A stretch of 64,000 nt of DNA, from positions 4,049,001-4,113,000 of the forward strand of contig NZ_CP114909.1 in NCBI RefSeq assembly GCF_027497355.1, in the 5' to 3' direction. Origin of the DNA: Micromonospora sp. WMMA1947. GTDB taxonomy: Bacteria; Actinomycetota; Actinomycetes; Mycobacteriales; Micromonosporaceae. The notes below the pieces were generated by a model. It did no database searches. It was not told the origin of the DNA and was given only the letters and a program-made list of their open reading frames with translations. Of the stretch, positions 41,209 through 53,600 are shown in pieces (position 1 is the stretch's first letter; every line of letters begins with the position of its first letter). The position numbers were made by a program, and so were the translations under genes.

Positions 41209-42531
41209 TCATGACAGCGGCAGGAACGCCAGCCGGGCGTGGTACTCCCCGGCCACCGTCACCGTGTCGCTGCCGATCCACAGGCCGCGGTCGGTGGCGT
41301 ACAGCTCCTGGGTGCCGACGCCCCGGTCCTTCGTCGGGTTCCACGGCAGCGCCTTGCCCGTGGTCGGGTGGATCGCCCCGACGCCCGGCCGCGGCACCGC
41401 GCCCGGACCGGCCGAGTTGCGGCCCTGCGGGTTGTCCAGCCAGCGCTGGTGGCCCCCGACGTAGACCGCCGCGCCGGTCACCGCCACCGACAGCAGCGTG
41501 TCACCGCCGGTGTAGTTGGCCCAGGTCGGCTGCTTGCCGCCGGTGGCGGTGCCGAACTCGAAACGCGCCGCGGTGTCGCAGAGCGTGCCCGGGAACGGGC
41601 CGCCGGTGGTGACCACCGCGAACCAGGTGCCGTCCGGCGAGATGTCGACGCCGCGCATGTAGACGGGCATCGTCCGCGCGCACTGCGGCTGGTAGCGGAC
41701 GGTGGCCCAGCCGGAGAGCGTGGCACCGGCCGCGCTCAGGTCGGCGACGGCGATCTGGTGCCGCGCCACGCCCGCGACGCTGCTGAAGCCGCCCACGAAC
41801 ACCAGCCGCCGGCCGTCGGCGGAGACGTCCAGCGCCTCGACCTTAACCGGCGCGGTGGCACCGGAGGTGGTCGTACGAGGGCCGGCCAGGTTCAGGTTTA
41901 CCGACGCGTCGGCCGCCCCGGTGGTGGCGTTCACCGCCGCCAGGGCGCGCCGGGTCACCCCGCCGACGGTCTGGAATGCGCCGCCGACGATCAGCCGGTT
42001 GCCGACCAGACGCATGTCGTTCACCTGGTTGTTCAGCGCCGGCGTGGTGAACCCGGCAACCCGGGCGCCGGTGGCCGCGTCGATCCGGGCCAGCCGGGAC
42101 GCCGCGGTGCCGTTGACAGTGGTGAACGCGCCGCCGATGTAGAGCGAGCGGCCGTCCGGCGCGGCGGCGAGCGCCTTGACCGCGCCGTTGACCTGCGGCC
42201 GGAACGTGGTGTCGATCCGGCCGGTGGTCGCGTCCAGCGCCACCAGCCGGGGCATCGCCAGCTGAGCCGTCTGGTTGGCGTTGCGCACCTTGGTGAACGT
42301 GCCGGCGACGTACACGCGGTTGCCGATCTGGAGGATGCGGTGGACGGTGCCGTCCAGCGCGTGCGGCGTCCAGTCGACCGGGTTGGTGCCGACCACAGTG
42401 GTGTGTGCGGCGTTGACGGCACGTGCCGGGGCTCCCGGCAGCGCCGCGCCCGCGACGGCGAGCGTCGCGGCCACCGCGACGAAGGCGCGCCGCCGCCGCC
42501 GTCCGGGTGGATGATCGGGTGAGATCGTCAT
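41209..42531 (-). CDS. Secreted beta-propeller protein
   Basis: A 440-residue exported protein. Signal peptide residues 1 to about 38 (RRRRRAFVAVAATLAVAGAA, cleavage near ARAVNA). The mature part is a run of propeller-like blades: VHRILQIGNRVYVAGTFTKV, LAAAPDGRSLYIGGAFTTV, MRLVGNRLIVGGAFQTVGG, LDVSADGRRLVFVGGFSSVA, and a C-terminal WIGSDTVTVAGEYHARLAFL. The GGxF blade signature is that of DUF5122/delta-60-like repeats. One cysteine pair (PQCARTMP, TLCDTAA) is likely. Function unknown; a surface binding protein is plausible. Confidence 0.8.
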   Translation of the reverse strand: MTISPDHPPGRRRRRAFVAVAATLAVAGAALPGAPARAVNAAHTTVVGTNPVDWTPHALDGTVHRILQIGNRVYVAGTFTKVRNANQTAQLAMPRLVALDATTGRIDTTFRPQVNGAVKALAAAPDGRSLYIGGAFTTVNGTAASRLARIDAATGARVAGFTTPALNNQVNDMRLVGNRLIVGGAFQTVGGVTRRALAAVNATTGAADASVNLNLAGPRTTTSGATAPVKVEALDVSADGRRLVFVGGFSSVAGVARHQIAVADLSAAGATLSGWATVRYQPQCARTMPVYMRGVDISPDGTWFAVVTTGGPFPGTLCDTAARFEFGTATGGKQPTWANYTGGDTLLSVAVTGAAVYVGGHQRWLDNPQGRNSAGPGAVPRPGVGAIHPTTGKALPWNPTKDRGVGTQELYATDRGLWIGSDTVTVAGEYHARLAFLPLS

Positions 42532-42573
42532 GGCCGAAGCATGCCGCCCGACCAGGGATTGCGCAGTCGGGTA

Positions 42574-42592
42574 GCCGCCGGTAACCGGCGGC
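42574..42592. promoter_or_regulatory. GC palindrome in a divergent promoter region
   Basis: GCCGCCGGT-A-ACCGGCGGC, a perfect 9-bp-arm palindrome midway between the divergent propeller and HAD genes. It may be an operator or a hairpin; no regulator is adjacent. Confidence 0.35.
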
Positions 42593-42669
42593 CGACCGGA
42601 TAAACCGCGTGGCCCGTCCGGCGAGCGGGCAGTACGGTGTGCGAGGTCCGCGAGGGGGAGGGGGAGACG

Positions 42670-43368
42670 ATGCCGTCGCGCCGGGACGCCGCCGTGCTGG
42701 TCTTCGACGCCGACGACACGCTCTGGGAGAACAACGTCCTGTTCGAGCGCGTCATCGACGACTTCCTCACCTGGCTCGACCATCCCACGCTGGACCGGTC
42801 CCGGATCCGCGCGGTGCTCGACGACATCGAGCGCGCCAACGCCGTGGCGCACGGCTACGGCAGCAAGGTCTTCCTGCGCAACCTCGGCGAGTGCCTGGAG
42901 AAGCTGCGCGAGCGTCCGGCCACCGCGCGGGAGCGCGCCGAGATCGAGCAGCTCGCCGCGGCGCTGGTCGGGCACCAGGTGGAGCTGATGCCGGGCGTGG
43001 CCGAGACGCTCGATGACCTGGCCGGTCGGCACGAGCTGCTGCTGCTGACCAAGGGCGAGCGCGAGGAGCAGCAGCGCAAGCTGGACGCCTGCGGTCTGCT
43101 GCACCACTTCCGCGCCGCGCACATCGTGCCGGAGAAGGACGCGGACACCTACCGGTGGCTGGCCCGTGAGCACGCCTTCGACCCGGCCGCCGCCTGGATG
43201 ATCGGCAACTCGCCGCGCTCGGACATCCTGCCCGCCCGCGCCGCCGGGATGAACGCGGTCTTCATCCCGAACGAGAACACCTGGGTGCTGGAGCACGACG
43301 AGCTGGATCCGTCCGACCAGCGGGTGATCCGGCTGGCCGCGTTCCCCGACCTGGTCCAGCACTTCTGA
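42670..43368 (+). CDS. HAD superfamily hydrolase
   Basis: A 232-residue haloacid-dehalogenase-like phosphatase. Motif I VLVFDADDTLWENN with nucleophile Asp13 and acid/base Asp15; motif II ELLLLTKGERE; motif III/IV region HIVPEKDADTYRWLA and WMIGNSPRSDILPARAAGM. The small cap suggests a small phosphorylated substrate. ATG 42670 has GGGGGAG at good spacing; the in-frame GTG at 42637 is rejected. Stop 22 bases before the DUF4184 gene, possibly co-transcribed. Confidence 0.88.
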   Translation: MPSRRDAAVLVFDADDTLWENNVLFERVIDDFLTWLDHPTLDRSRIRAVLDDIERANAVAHGYGSKVFLRNLGECLEKLRERPATARERAEIEQLAAALVGHQVELMPGVAETLDDLAGRHELLLLTKGEREEQQRKLDACGLLHHFRAAHIVPEKDADTYRWLAREHAFDPAAAWMIGNSPRSDILPARAAGMNAVFIPNENTWVLEHDELDPSDQRVIRLAAFPDLVQHF

Positions 43369-43390
43369 CCGGGCCGGTAACGTCCGGGAC

Positions 43391-44176
43391 GTGCCGCTGA
43401 CCTTCCCGTCGCACCTGGCGCCGGTACTGCCGCTGAAGCGGTGGCGGCCGGACTGGTTCGACGGGGTGGCGCTGTGCACCGGCGCGGTGGCGCCGGACGT
43501 CGGGTATCTGTTCACCGGCACGTCGCTGGCCCTGGACCTGCGGACGCACACGCTCGGCGGGCTGCTCTGGTGGTGCCTGCCGGTGGCCCTCGCGTACGCC
43601 TGGGTGGTGCGTCGCGTGGTCGCCGGCATCGCGGTGCACCTGCCCGCGCAGCGGTTGTTCGGCTGGCCCTGGTACGTGATGCTGGCCCGGGTGCGGCACC
43701 CCTGGCAGGTGACCGTCTGCTCGGCGCTGATCGGCGCGTTCAGCCACGTGGCGTGGGACCGGGCCAGCCACAGCGAACGCCTGCCCCGGCTGCTCGGCGT
43801 CGCCGACTTCCGCGCGCTGACCGGCGTCTACTGGTTCCAGTTCGCGGACGTGGTCGCCGGCCTCGGCGGCGGGCTGCTGGTGGTCGTCCTGGCCGTGCAC
43901 GAGGCCCGTCGCGGCCTGCGGGCGGACGGCGTACCCGCGTCCGCGCCGGCGGCGAACCCGAGCGTGTTCTGGCGGGTGGCGCTGGCGGTAACCGGGCTCG
44001 GCGCGCTGCTGCTGCCCGCCCTGCCGGCCGCGGGCGTCCCCGCCCCGGCGGGCGTACGGGCGCTGCACGTGGCCGCGCTGGCGCTCGTCGCCGGGGCCGC
44101 CGCGGCCCGCACCGTCCCGTCGCGGCCGGGCGGGCGCAGTCCCCGTCTCGAAGTCGAACAGCGCGAAACCGGCTGA
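43391..44176 (+). CDS. DUF4184 family membrane protein
   Basis: A 261-residue membrane protein starting with the family signature MPLTFPSHLAPVLPLKRWRP. Other conserved points: GAVAPDVGYLF, THTLGGLLWWCLPVALAYAW, SALIGAFSHVAWDRASHS; the His/Asp positions resemble the YdjM group. About six membrane segments. The GTG start lies seven bases after TAACGT, so a leaderless message from its own promoter is possible besides read-through from the HAD gene. Function unknown. Confidence 0.85.
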   Translation: MPLTFPSHLAPVLPLKRWRPDWFDGVALCTGAVAPDVGYLFTGTSLALDLRTHTLGGLLWWCLPVALAYAWVVRRVVAGIAVHLPAQRLFGWPWYVMLARVRHPWQVTVCSALIGAFSHVAWDRASHSERLPRLLGVADFRALTGVYWFQFADVVAGLGGGLLVVVLAVHEARRGLRADGVPASAPAANPSVFWRVALAVTGLGALLLPALPAAGVPAPAGVRALHVAALALVAGAAAARTVPSRPGGRSPRLEVEQRETG

Positions 44177-44691
44177 CCCCGTTACGCCGACATGCCGCAA
44201 TTCGGCATAGACATCAATCACAAGCGCAGCCGCCGGTCATCGCTTGTCCGGCCTGCGCGGACGCGCCTAACCTGAGCCGGCGTCCACGCCTCGTCGGGGT
44301 GAGACGGGGGCGCACCGGAGTCCGGTGGTAAGAGCACCGTGGAGCTGAGTGCGGGCATACCGGCTCGCCGTGCGGAGCCCGGCGGAAGGCGTCGTGCCAC
44401 GCCTGCCGGGTTCCCGTGGCGCAGACCGCTACCGAACCGGACGGCCGGGGTCAGGACCGGGGAGTTGCGGACCCGGTCCTGACCCGTCCGGTCCTGCCGC
44501 CGCCCGTCCGCGCCCGGCGCCTGTCGCGATCGATACGCCTCCCGTCGTCGGCGGGACGGTTCCGCCTGCTCGCGGCCCGGTCGCCCGCACTCGCGGCGCC
44601 GCCTGGGAAGTAGCTGACGGATAGCCCGGCGTGTATGTGGTGTTCCTAGCCTTCACCCGTCCTGTCACCGGAGTTGACCGGAGGGTAACGG
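44177..44691. other. Intergenic region upstream of the giant Rhs gene
   Basis: 515 bases without a credible gene. It has hairpins ATGCCG-CAATT-CGGCAT (44192-44208, 15 bases after the DUF4184 stop, probably a terminator), CAAGCG/CGCTTG (44221-44246) and CACCGG-AGT-CCGGTG (around 44315-44329). A possible -10 TAGCCT is at 44647-44652, without a clear -35. The ribosome binding site GGAGGG precedes the Rhs GTG. The long leader could be a structured 5' UTR. Confidence 0.4.
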
Positions 44692-47600
44692 GTGAGACGA
44701 CCATCGAAGGGCGCCCTGATCGGGGGCCTGGCGCTGGCCATGGTGGCCACGCTGGGCGGTGCCGCGGTCCTACCGGACCGCGATCCCGCCGCGACGGAGC
44801 AGGCCGCACCGAGCGGGAAGAACGACGACAGCGGACTGCTGGACCGGCTCGGCGGCGCGGCGCGCGACCTGGTCGCCGGTGGTGGTCACCGTGCGAGACC
44901 CGAGGTGGTCAGCGCCGGACTTCACCGCAGCGACAAGCCCGTCGCCGGCCGGAAGTGGCCGGCGCAGAAGCGGGTCAAGGAGCTGACCGGCCGGCGGACC
45001 GAGAACGCCAAGATCTATCAGCTGTCCGACGGGCGGTTGCAGGCGGAGATCTCCGCCACGCCGCTGCACTACCGGGACGGCCGGGGCAAGTGGCAGCCCA
45101 TCGACACCAGCGTCCGCCCGGTGGGCGAGTCCGGTTACGTGCAGGGCAACCGGACCAACGCCTACACCAGCCTCTTCGGCGACAGCTCGGACGAACTCGT
45201 GCGCTTCGAGCGGGACGGCCGCGCGATCGAACTGGGCCTGGCCGGCGCCGCCAAGGACGTCAGCCCGAAGGTCTCGGGCTCCACCGTGACGTACCCGGGG
45301 CTGGCCGGTGGTGCGGACGTGGTCTACGACGTGACCAGCACCGCGTTGAAGGAGAAGATCGTCCTGCGGCAGCCGCCGGCCGGTCCGGTGTCCTACACCT
45401 TCACGCTGGAGACGGCGGGCCTGACGGCGCAGCAGCGCGACGACGGTTCGATCGCGTTCGTCGGCCGCGACGGCGGCGCTCCGGTGTTCGTCATGCCGCC
45501 GCCGTTCATGTACGACAGCAAGGACGACAAGTCCTCCCCGCACGGCAAGGCGTGGTCGGACAAGGTCACCCAGAAGGTGACCCGCATGGGTGACACGTCG
45601 GCCGTCACGATCACCGCCGACGCGGGCTGGCTGGCCGACCGGTCCCGGGTCTACCCGGTGGTGATCGACCCGACGATCAAGGTGCAGCCGGTGCCCACCG
45701 ACGCGCAGGACGTGCAGATCTACTCCGGCGCCACGACCACCAACTACAACGACACCTACCAGCTGAAGGTCGGCACGGACGCGTCGAACGCGTACCGCAC
45801 GCTGGTGAAGTTCGACGTCGGCTCGATCCCGCGCAACACGCCGATCGACGACGCGCAGCTGCAGATGTACTACTCGCAGACGCACCACGCGTGGGGCTTC
45901 GACGTGGCCATGGAGGCCCGCCGGGTCACCCAGTCCTGGACCGAGAGCACCGCGACCTGGGCGAACATGAACGCCAACATGGCCGCCCAGCCGGCCGGCA
46001 ACATGGTCACGCAGGACGACGGCGACGCCGGCACCTCGGTGAGCGGCACCTGGTCGTACTCGACGAACACGGCGCTGACCGGGCTCGCCGTCAACGGCGA
46101 CTACCGCTTCAACAGCGACACCACCACCGGGCACACCCACACCTGGGTGCCGACCATCACCGAGGCCGGCAACTACCAGGTCGAGGTGCACTACGTGTCG
46201 GAGTCGGACCGGCCGACGAACGCGCCCTACACGGTGCACTACAACGGCGGGTCGAAGACGTACACCGTCGACCAGACCGGCAGCGCCCGCGGCGAGTGGA
46301 AGACCCTGGGCGTGCACCCGTTCGCGGCCGGCACCACCGGCAAGGTCGTCCTCGGCGACGTGTCGGGCAAGTCGGTGATCGCCGACGCGGTGCGCTTCAC
46401 CAAGTGGGGGGCGGCCACCAAGAAGGCCTCGGTCTCCAACGCGTGGAGCTCCTTCCCGGTCCGCAACGTCGTGCAGGACTGGGTCAACGGCACGTACGCC
46501 AACAACGGCTTCATGGTGAAGGCGGTCGACGAGGCGGCCAAGGGTCGCGGCGGCCCGATCTACGAGGCCTCCGAGTACGCGTACAACAACGCCCGCCGGG
46601 ACTACAACCTGCCGAAGCTGGTCATCACGTACGGCCGGCCCGGCGTGGCGGTCAGCCCGCCGACGACGCTCACCTCCACCGGCGCGGTGCTGGACTGGCC
46701 CGCGTACGTCGACCCGTCGTCGTCGACGGCGGACGACGCGGTGGAGTACCAGGTGCACCGCAGCATCTACCAGAACTTCACCCCGTCGGCGGCGACCCTG
46801 ATCGCCCCGGTGTCCACCAGCACCCGCACCTATCAGGACACCACGGCGATCCCGACGGCGGCGGACAACACCGACCCGCTGGCGCGGAAGTTCTACTACT
46901 ACATGGTCGCGGTGAAGACCCGCGACGGGCAGGTCGTGGCCGGGCCGACCCAGTCGGCGATCCTGCCGAAGGCGGGCCAGATCACCCGCATCTACCGCAC
47001 CGGCACCACGGACACCACGCTCTCCCAGGCCCGCCCGACGGAGAACGTGGACGTCTACGACGGTGACCCGTACGTCAGCCCGGGCAACAACTCGTCCTAC
47101 TACGGGGACACCCGGGGCCTGGTGAAGTTCCCGACGCTGACCGGCATCCCGGCCAACGCCAAGGTCGTCGACGCCGACCTGCGGCTGTACAACAGCGGGC
47201 TCTACCCGGGCACCGACACCGACGAGTACGTCGACGTCCACAAGCTGACGCGGAACTTCACCGAGACCGCCGCGACGTGGAACACCTACGACGGCACCAA
47301 CGCGTGGACCACCGCCGGCGGTGACTACGACACGACCTGGAAGGCGAGCTACAACCAGTTCACGAACGACCCCAAGTGGGCCACCTGGGACGTGACCCCG
47401 GCGGCCGACGGCTGGGTCAAGGACCCGACGAAGAACTTCGGCCTGCTGCTGCGGCAGCGCGACGAGGCGAACCAGACCGCGCGGGCGGTGCTGCTGTCGT
47501 CCGAGGCGCCGGAGCCGCTGCTGCGGCCGACGCTGGAGGTCACCTACCTGGAGCAGACCGCGGAGTCGACGTACTACGCGGCCTCGACCCCGGCGCTGGC

Positions 47601-50600
47601 CACCGCCAACTCCACGTACACGGTGCCGGTGACCCTGTCGAACCCGACGCTCACGGCGTGGAACCCGACCGACTGGGAACTCGCATACGACTGGAAGCGG
47701 GCCGACGGCGTCACCGACGGCGCCGACGCCAGTTACGAGTTGAAGACCGCGTTGCCGAAGAGCGTCCCGGCCGGCGGCACCGTCGACGTCTCCGCGCAGG
47801 TGAAGACGCCGCCGTCGTCCACCGAGGGCAACGAGCGCACCGACTACGTCCTGCAGTGGGATCTGCGCAACAAGCTCACCGGCAAGAAGCTCTCGGAGAC
47901 CGCGTCGATCCCGGCGCTGCCGCAGAACATCTCCGTCGAGGAGCCGACCTCCGACCAGCTCGGCCTGGAGAAGTTCTACTCGTACGCGGGGAAGAACACG
48001 GGCGCCGGCGGCACCCTGATGAACAACCTGTACTCCGGCAACACGGTCTGGTCGTACAACGCGTTCAACAACCCGTCCCGGGGCCTGTCGACGTTCGTCC
48101 GGATGTCCTACAACTCGCTGGACACCACCGACACGGTGGCCGGGTACGGCTGGTCGTTGCAGGCGTCGTCGATGATGCGCCTCGGCGCCCCGCTGGACTT
48201 CCACCCCAATCCGAACCCGACGAAGGTCACCCTGACCGACGGTGACGGCACCAGCCACCGGTTCACCTGGGACGCGACCGCCAACGAGTGGAAGAGCCCG
48301 AAGGGCGTACACCTCTACCTGCAGAAGTACAGCAGCGTGGACTGCAAGCCCAACACCGACGAGCCGAAGGCGTGGGTGCTCACCCGGCCGGACCGCACGC
48401 AGTTCTTCTACGACTGCGAGGGCTTCCTGTCGAGCGTCGTCGACAACAACGGCAACGAGATGCTCTTCACCTACGAGGAGCGCAAGTCCAACAACAAGCC
48501 GACGAAGTTCCTGCGGTACATCACCGACCCGACCGGCCGGATCACCCTGACCATCGACTACTACGCCAAGGGTCAGACGTACGACTACATCAACGACACC
48601 ACCTGGACGCGGGTCTCCGGCGCGACGAACCTGACCAACCCGAAGATCATCGACCACATCTCGCAGATCACCGACGTCTCGGGACGCAAGCTCACCTTCA
48701 CCTACACCGACAAGGGCCTGCTCGGTGAGCTGATCGACGGCGCCGGGTCGGCGAACGGCACGCCGAAGACGTTCAAGTTCGCCTACGACATGACTCAGGG
48801 CAACAAGAACGTCAAGCTGGTCAAGGTCACCGACCCGCGGGGCAACGCGACCGGCGTGGTCTACAACTACCCGCAGACCGGGGACGACCCGAAGTTCCAC
48901 TGGACCACCAAGTCCTACACCGACCGGCTCACCCACCTGACCCAGTTCGCCTACGTCGACCCGGACGGCCCGCAGGGCAACAACATCAACACCACGGTCA
49001 CCGACGCGGAGAACCACGCCAGTCAGTACCTGCTGGACGGCTACGGCCGGGCGTACCAGACCACGAACGCCAAGAACGAGGTGACGAAGACCGGCTGGGA
49101 CGACGACCACAACGTCATCCGGCTGGAGGAGGCGAACACCGCCGTCTCGACCTGGGCGTTCGACCCCAAGACCGGCTACCCCACCCAGATCCGCGACGCG
49201 GAGGCGGTCAAGAACAACTGGCCGGGCACCGTGCTGACCTACCAGCGCCAGCTCAACGGCTACGTGGCCGAGGTGGTCAGCAAGACCAGTTCCGAGGGCC
49301 GCAAGTGGACCTTCACGTACACCGCTGAGGGCGACGTCGCGACGGTCACCGACCCGGTGGGCAACACCACGTCGGCCGACGGCGACTACACGAGCGTCAA
49401 CACCTACGACGAGTGGGGTCAGCTGCTCAGCGCCCGGGACGCCAACGGCAACACCACGGCGTACGGCCCGTTCCACCCGAGCGGCTACCCGACGACCATC
49501 ACGGACGCCAGCACCGGCAAGTCGTACTTCACCTACGACGACCGGGGCAACGTCACCGAGGTCAAGAACGGCAAGAACGCCAAGGTGACCCAGGCGTACG
49601 ACACGTTCGGCCGGCCCACCACGAAGGTGGAGCCGATGGACGCGGCCAACAACCGCTTCATCACCACCAAGGCCCCGGTGTACGACCAGAACGACAACAT
49701 CACCACCGCGTACGCCGCGAACGGCGCCGTGTCGACCTCCGTCTACGACAAGGCGGACCAGGTCGTCGAGACGCTCGCCCCGAAGGACGAGTCGGGCGAC
49801 CCGGAGCGGAAGACGACCACGACGTACGACAAGGTCGGCAACGTCCTCACCGTCACCGAGCCGCAGGGCAACCTGACCTCGACGGCGGGCGACTACACGA
49901 CGACCACGAAGTACGACGCGATCTACCAGCCGATCGAGGTCACCAACGGCCTCGGCCAGAAGGTGAAGTCGGAGTACGACAACGTCGGCAACGTCACGGT
50001 GCTGTACGACGCGAAGAAGACCGCCAGCGCGGCGGACGACTTCACCACGAAGTACGAGTACGACCTGAACCGGCGGGTCGTGAAGACCATCGACGCGGCG
50101 GGCAAGTTCACCACCGCCCGCTACGACAAGGACGGCCTGACGGTCGGCACCACCGACGCCGACGGCAACGAGTCGCTGGCGACGTACGACCCCCGCGGCG
50201 CGCTGGTGGAGTCGAAGGTGCCGCACAGCAAGGACGGCTCCGGCACCGTCACCTACCGCACCACCAAGTACGAGTACGACCAGGTCGGCAACCAGACGAA
50301 GCTGATCACCCCGCGCGGGGTGGACACCGCCGACGACGCCGACGACTTCTCCGTGGTGACCGTCTACGACGCGCTCAACCGCAAGAAGGAGGAGTGGTCG
50401 TCCTACGACAAGGACGACAGCCGTTACAAAACGCCCGACAAGACCTTCTACAGCTACGACGAGATCGGCAACCTGACGAAGGTCAGCGCGCCGCCGTCGG
50501 ACGGGCAGACGGTCCGCAACGACACCGAGTACACCTACTACGACAACGGGTGGACCCGGACGTCCAAGGACCCGTGGGACATCGTCAACTCCTACGACTA

Positions 50601-53600
50601 CAACGACCTGGGCCAGCAGACCAAGAACACGCTGAGCTCGGCCGGCGGGTCGACCACGCGGACGATGACCTGGCAGTACTACCAGTCCGGCAACGAGAAG
50701 GGACGGTCGGAGGACGGCCTGCCGGTCGGCAAGGACGTGGTCCTGGTCGACAACACCGACACCAACAACACCGCCTCGCAGGGCACCTGGACCAACGGGG
50801 TCGCCACCGGGCAGTGGGGCTACGACGTCTCCACCGCCCCGGCCGGCAGCGGGTCGGCGCAGTTCAACTGGCAGCTGACCATCCCGCGCGACGGCACGTA
50901 CGAGGTGTTCGTCCGGCACCCGCAGGTCACCGGTGCCGCGACGGACGCGAAGTTCACCATCACCCACGACGGCGGCAGTGTCACCAAGACGGTGAACCAG
51001 ACGCAGAACACCGGCGCCTGGATCAGCCTGGGCAGCTACTCCTTCAAGGAGGAGGGCGTCCAGAAGATCACCGTCACCGACCAGGCGACCGGCAAGGTGC
51101 TGGCCGACGCGGTCAAGCTGGTGCGGGACAACTCCGCCGACGTCGACAACGAGCACAAGGAGTTCACCTACCGGTACAACCCGAACGGGATGATGGTCGA
51201 GGTCAAGGACCTCAGCCCGGGCGCGAAGATCGGCCGGTACGACATCGCGTACGACCAGCTCAACCAGATCTCCACGGTGAAGGAGTTCGCCGGGCTCAGC
51301 GACACGAGCGCGAAGAACACCACGGCGCTGACCTACGACGACAACGGCAACCCGCTCACCTCGACCCACGACCTCACCTGGTCGAAGATCGAGTACGACC
51401 CGCGGGACATGGTCGCCAAGGTCACCAACGCCGACTCGCCGACGGCCGGCAACCAGCAGATCTCGTCGTTCACCTACACCAACCGCGGGCAGCTGCTCAA
51501 GCAGACCAAGCCCAACGGCAACACGGTGGACTTCGAGTACTACCTCGACGGCGCCACCAAGCGTCAGCTGGAGAAGACGTCCGGCGGCGCGACGGTCGCC
51601 GAGCACAACCTCCAGTACCAGGCCAACGGGCACCCGTCGCGGGACGTGCTGAAGCTGATGAACGCCGACAACTCGTCGGACTACATCGACAACACGTACG
51701 TCTTCAGCTACGACCCGCAGGACCGGATCGCCAAGCTGGACAAGACCGGTGACAGCACCTCGACGGAGACCTACACCTACGACGCCAACGGCAACACGGT
51801 GTCGCAGACCGTCGGGGGGACGACAAGCACCAGCAAGTACGACCGCAACCGGCTGCACTCGACCACCACGGCGGGTGTGACCTCGACGTACAACTACGAC
51901 CCGCTGGGGCGCCTCGACACGGTGTCGGTCGGCGGCCAGCGGGCGCAGAAGTACTACTACGACGGCTTCGACCGGACCGCGAAGACCACCGCGGGCATCG
52001 GCGCCAACGCCAAGTCGACCACCTACGTGTACGACCCGTTCGACCGGACGGTGTCGCAGACGACGGCCGGCAAGACCACCCTGTTCACGTACCTGGGGAT
52101 GGACAACCAGGTGCTGCGCGAGGAGGTCGCGGGCAAGGCGACGAAGTCGTACCAGTACGCGCCGTGGGGTCAGCAGCTGACCCAGATCAAGCACAAGGAC
52201 GACGGCGCGCGGGAGTACTCGCAGTTCATCTACCGGCCGCGCGGCGACGTCATCGGCATCACGAAGGAGGACGGCAAGACCCGGGCGACGTACGGGTACA
52301 CGGCCTACGGCAAGGACGACTCTTCGCAGTTCACCGGTGTGGACAAGCCGGGTGCTCAGCCGGAGGGTGAGGAGCCGTACAACGCGTTCCGGTTCAACGC
52401 CTCCCGGTGGGACGCGGGCTCGGGCACGTACGACATGGGGTTCCGCAACTACGACCCGGGCCTGAACCGGTTCCTGACGCGGGACACCTACGGCGGGGCG
52501 ATGGCGGACATGGGTCTGGCCATGGATCCGTTCACCGGTAACAGGTACGCGTTCGCCGGCGGGAACCCGATCAGCTTCATCGAGCTGGACGGGCACCTGT
52601 TCGGGATGTCGTGGTCGGACATCGGCCACGCCACGCTGGACGTGGTCGGCATGGTGCCGGTGGTCGGTGAGGTAGCCGACGTCGCCAACGGCATCTGGTA
52701 CGCGGCCGAGGGCAACTACGTCGACGCGGCGTTGTCGATGGCCTCGGCGATTCCGCTGGCGGGCAACGCGGTGACTGCGGCGAAGCTCGCAAAGACCGGC
52801 AAGAAGATCGCCGACGGCATCGACACCGCCAACGACGTCAAGAAGGGCGTCGAGGCGACCACCGACGCCTCGAAGGCGCTGCCCACCAACACACCGAAGC
52901 CGAAGACCGAGACCCCGGCGAAGCCGACCAAGTGCAACAGCTTCGTCCCGGGCACCAAGGTGCTCCTGGCCGACGGCTCGACCAAGGCGATCGAGGACGT
53001 CAAGGTCGGGGACCGGGTCCTCGCCTCCGACGTCGAGTCGGGCGACCGGCAGGTCCGTCCGGTCACCCAGCTCATCCGGGGTGACGGGGTCAAGAAGCTG
53101 GTCACCATCGTCGTGGACACCGACGGCAACTCGGGTGACGACACCAGCACGATCGTGGCCACTGACGGTCACCGGTTCTACCTGCCGGACTCCGGGGTCT
53201 GGGTGACCGCCGGCCAGCTCAAGGCCGGCGCCTGGCTTCAGACGTCGTCGGGCACCTGGGTCCAGATCGCTGCCATCCGGCACAAGACCCAGGTCCAGCG
53301 AGTACACAACTTCACCGTCGACGGACAGCACACCTACTACGTCCTCGCTGGCGAAACCCCCGTACTCGCCCACAACGACGCCTGCCCGGTCGGCAATGAG
53401 GTTCGCTACAACAGCGACGAGTTGAGTTCCGCGGCGTACAACGCCCGGGTCGATGCGAACTCCGCACACTTCCCGAGTGGACCGCGCACCTCGTCACCAG
53501 GAGGAAACGTTGCCGTAGCCAAGGTTGAGGGACACGACGGGCTCATCGTGGGATTCAGTAAGGGCGACGGATACCACGCCGAAGACCACATCATGGACCA

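Noticed and set aside
44250..44400. Possible c-di-AMP (ydaO-type) riboswitch upstream of the Rhs gene, suggested by CGCCTAACC and GGGGTGA strings
   Set aside because: The other conserved elements of that riboswitch could not be placed, so only loose hairpins are reported.
44770..53469. A 2899-codon open frame on the minus strand opposite the Rhs gene
   Set aside because: It is Arg/Val/Gly-rich without any domain and is a high-GC mirror of the Rhs repeats; the plus frame has clear Rhs, Hint and deaminase motifs.
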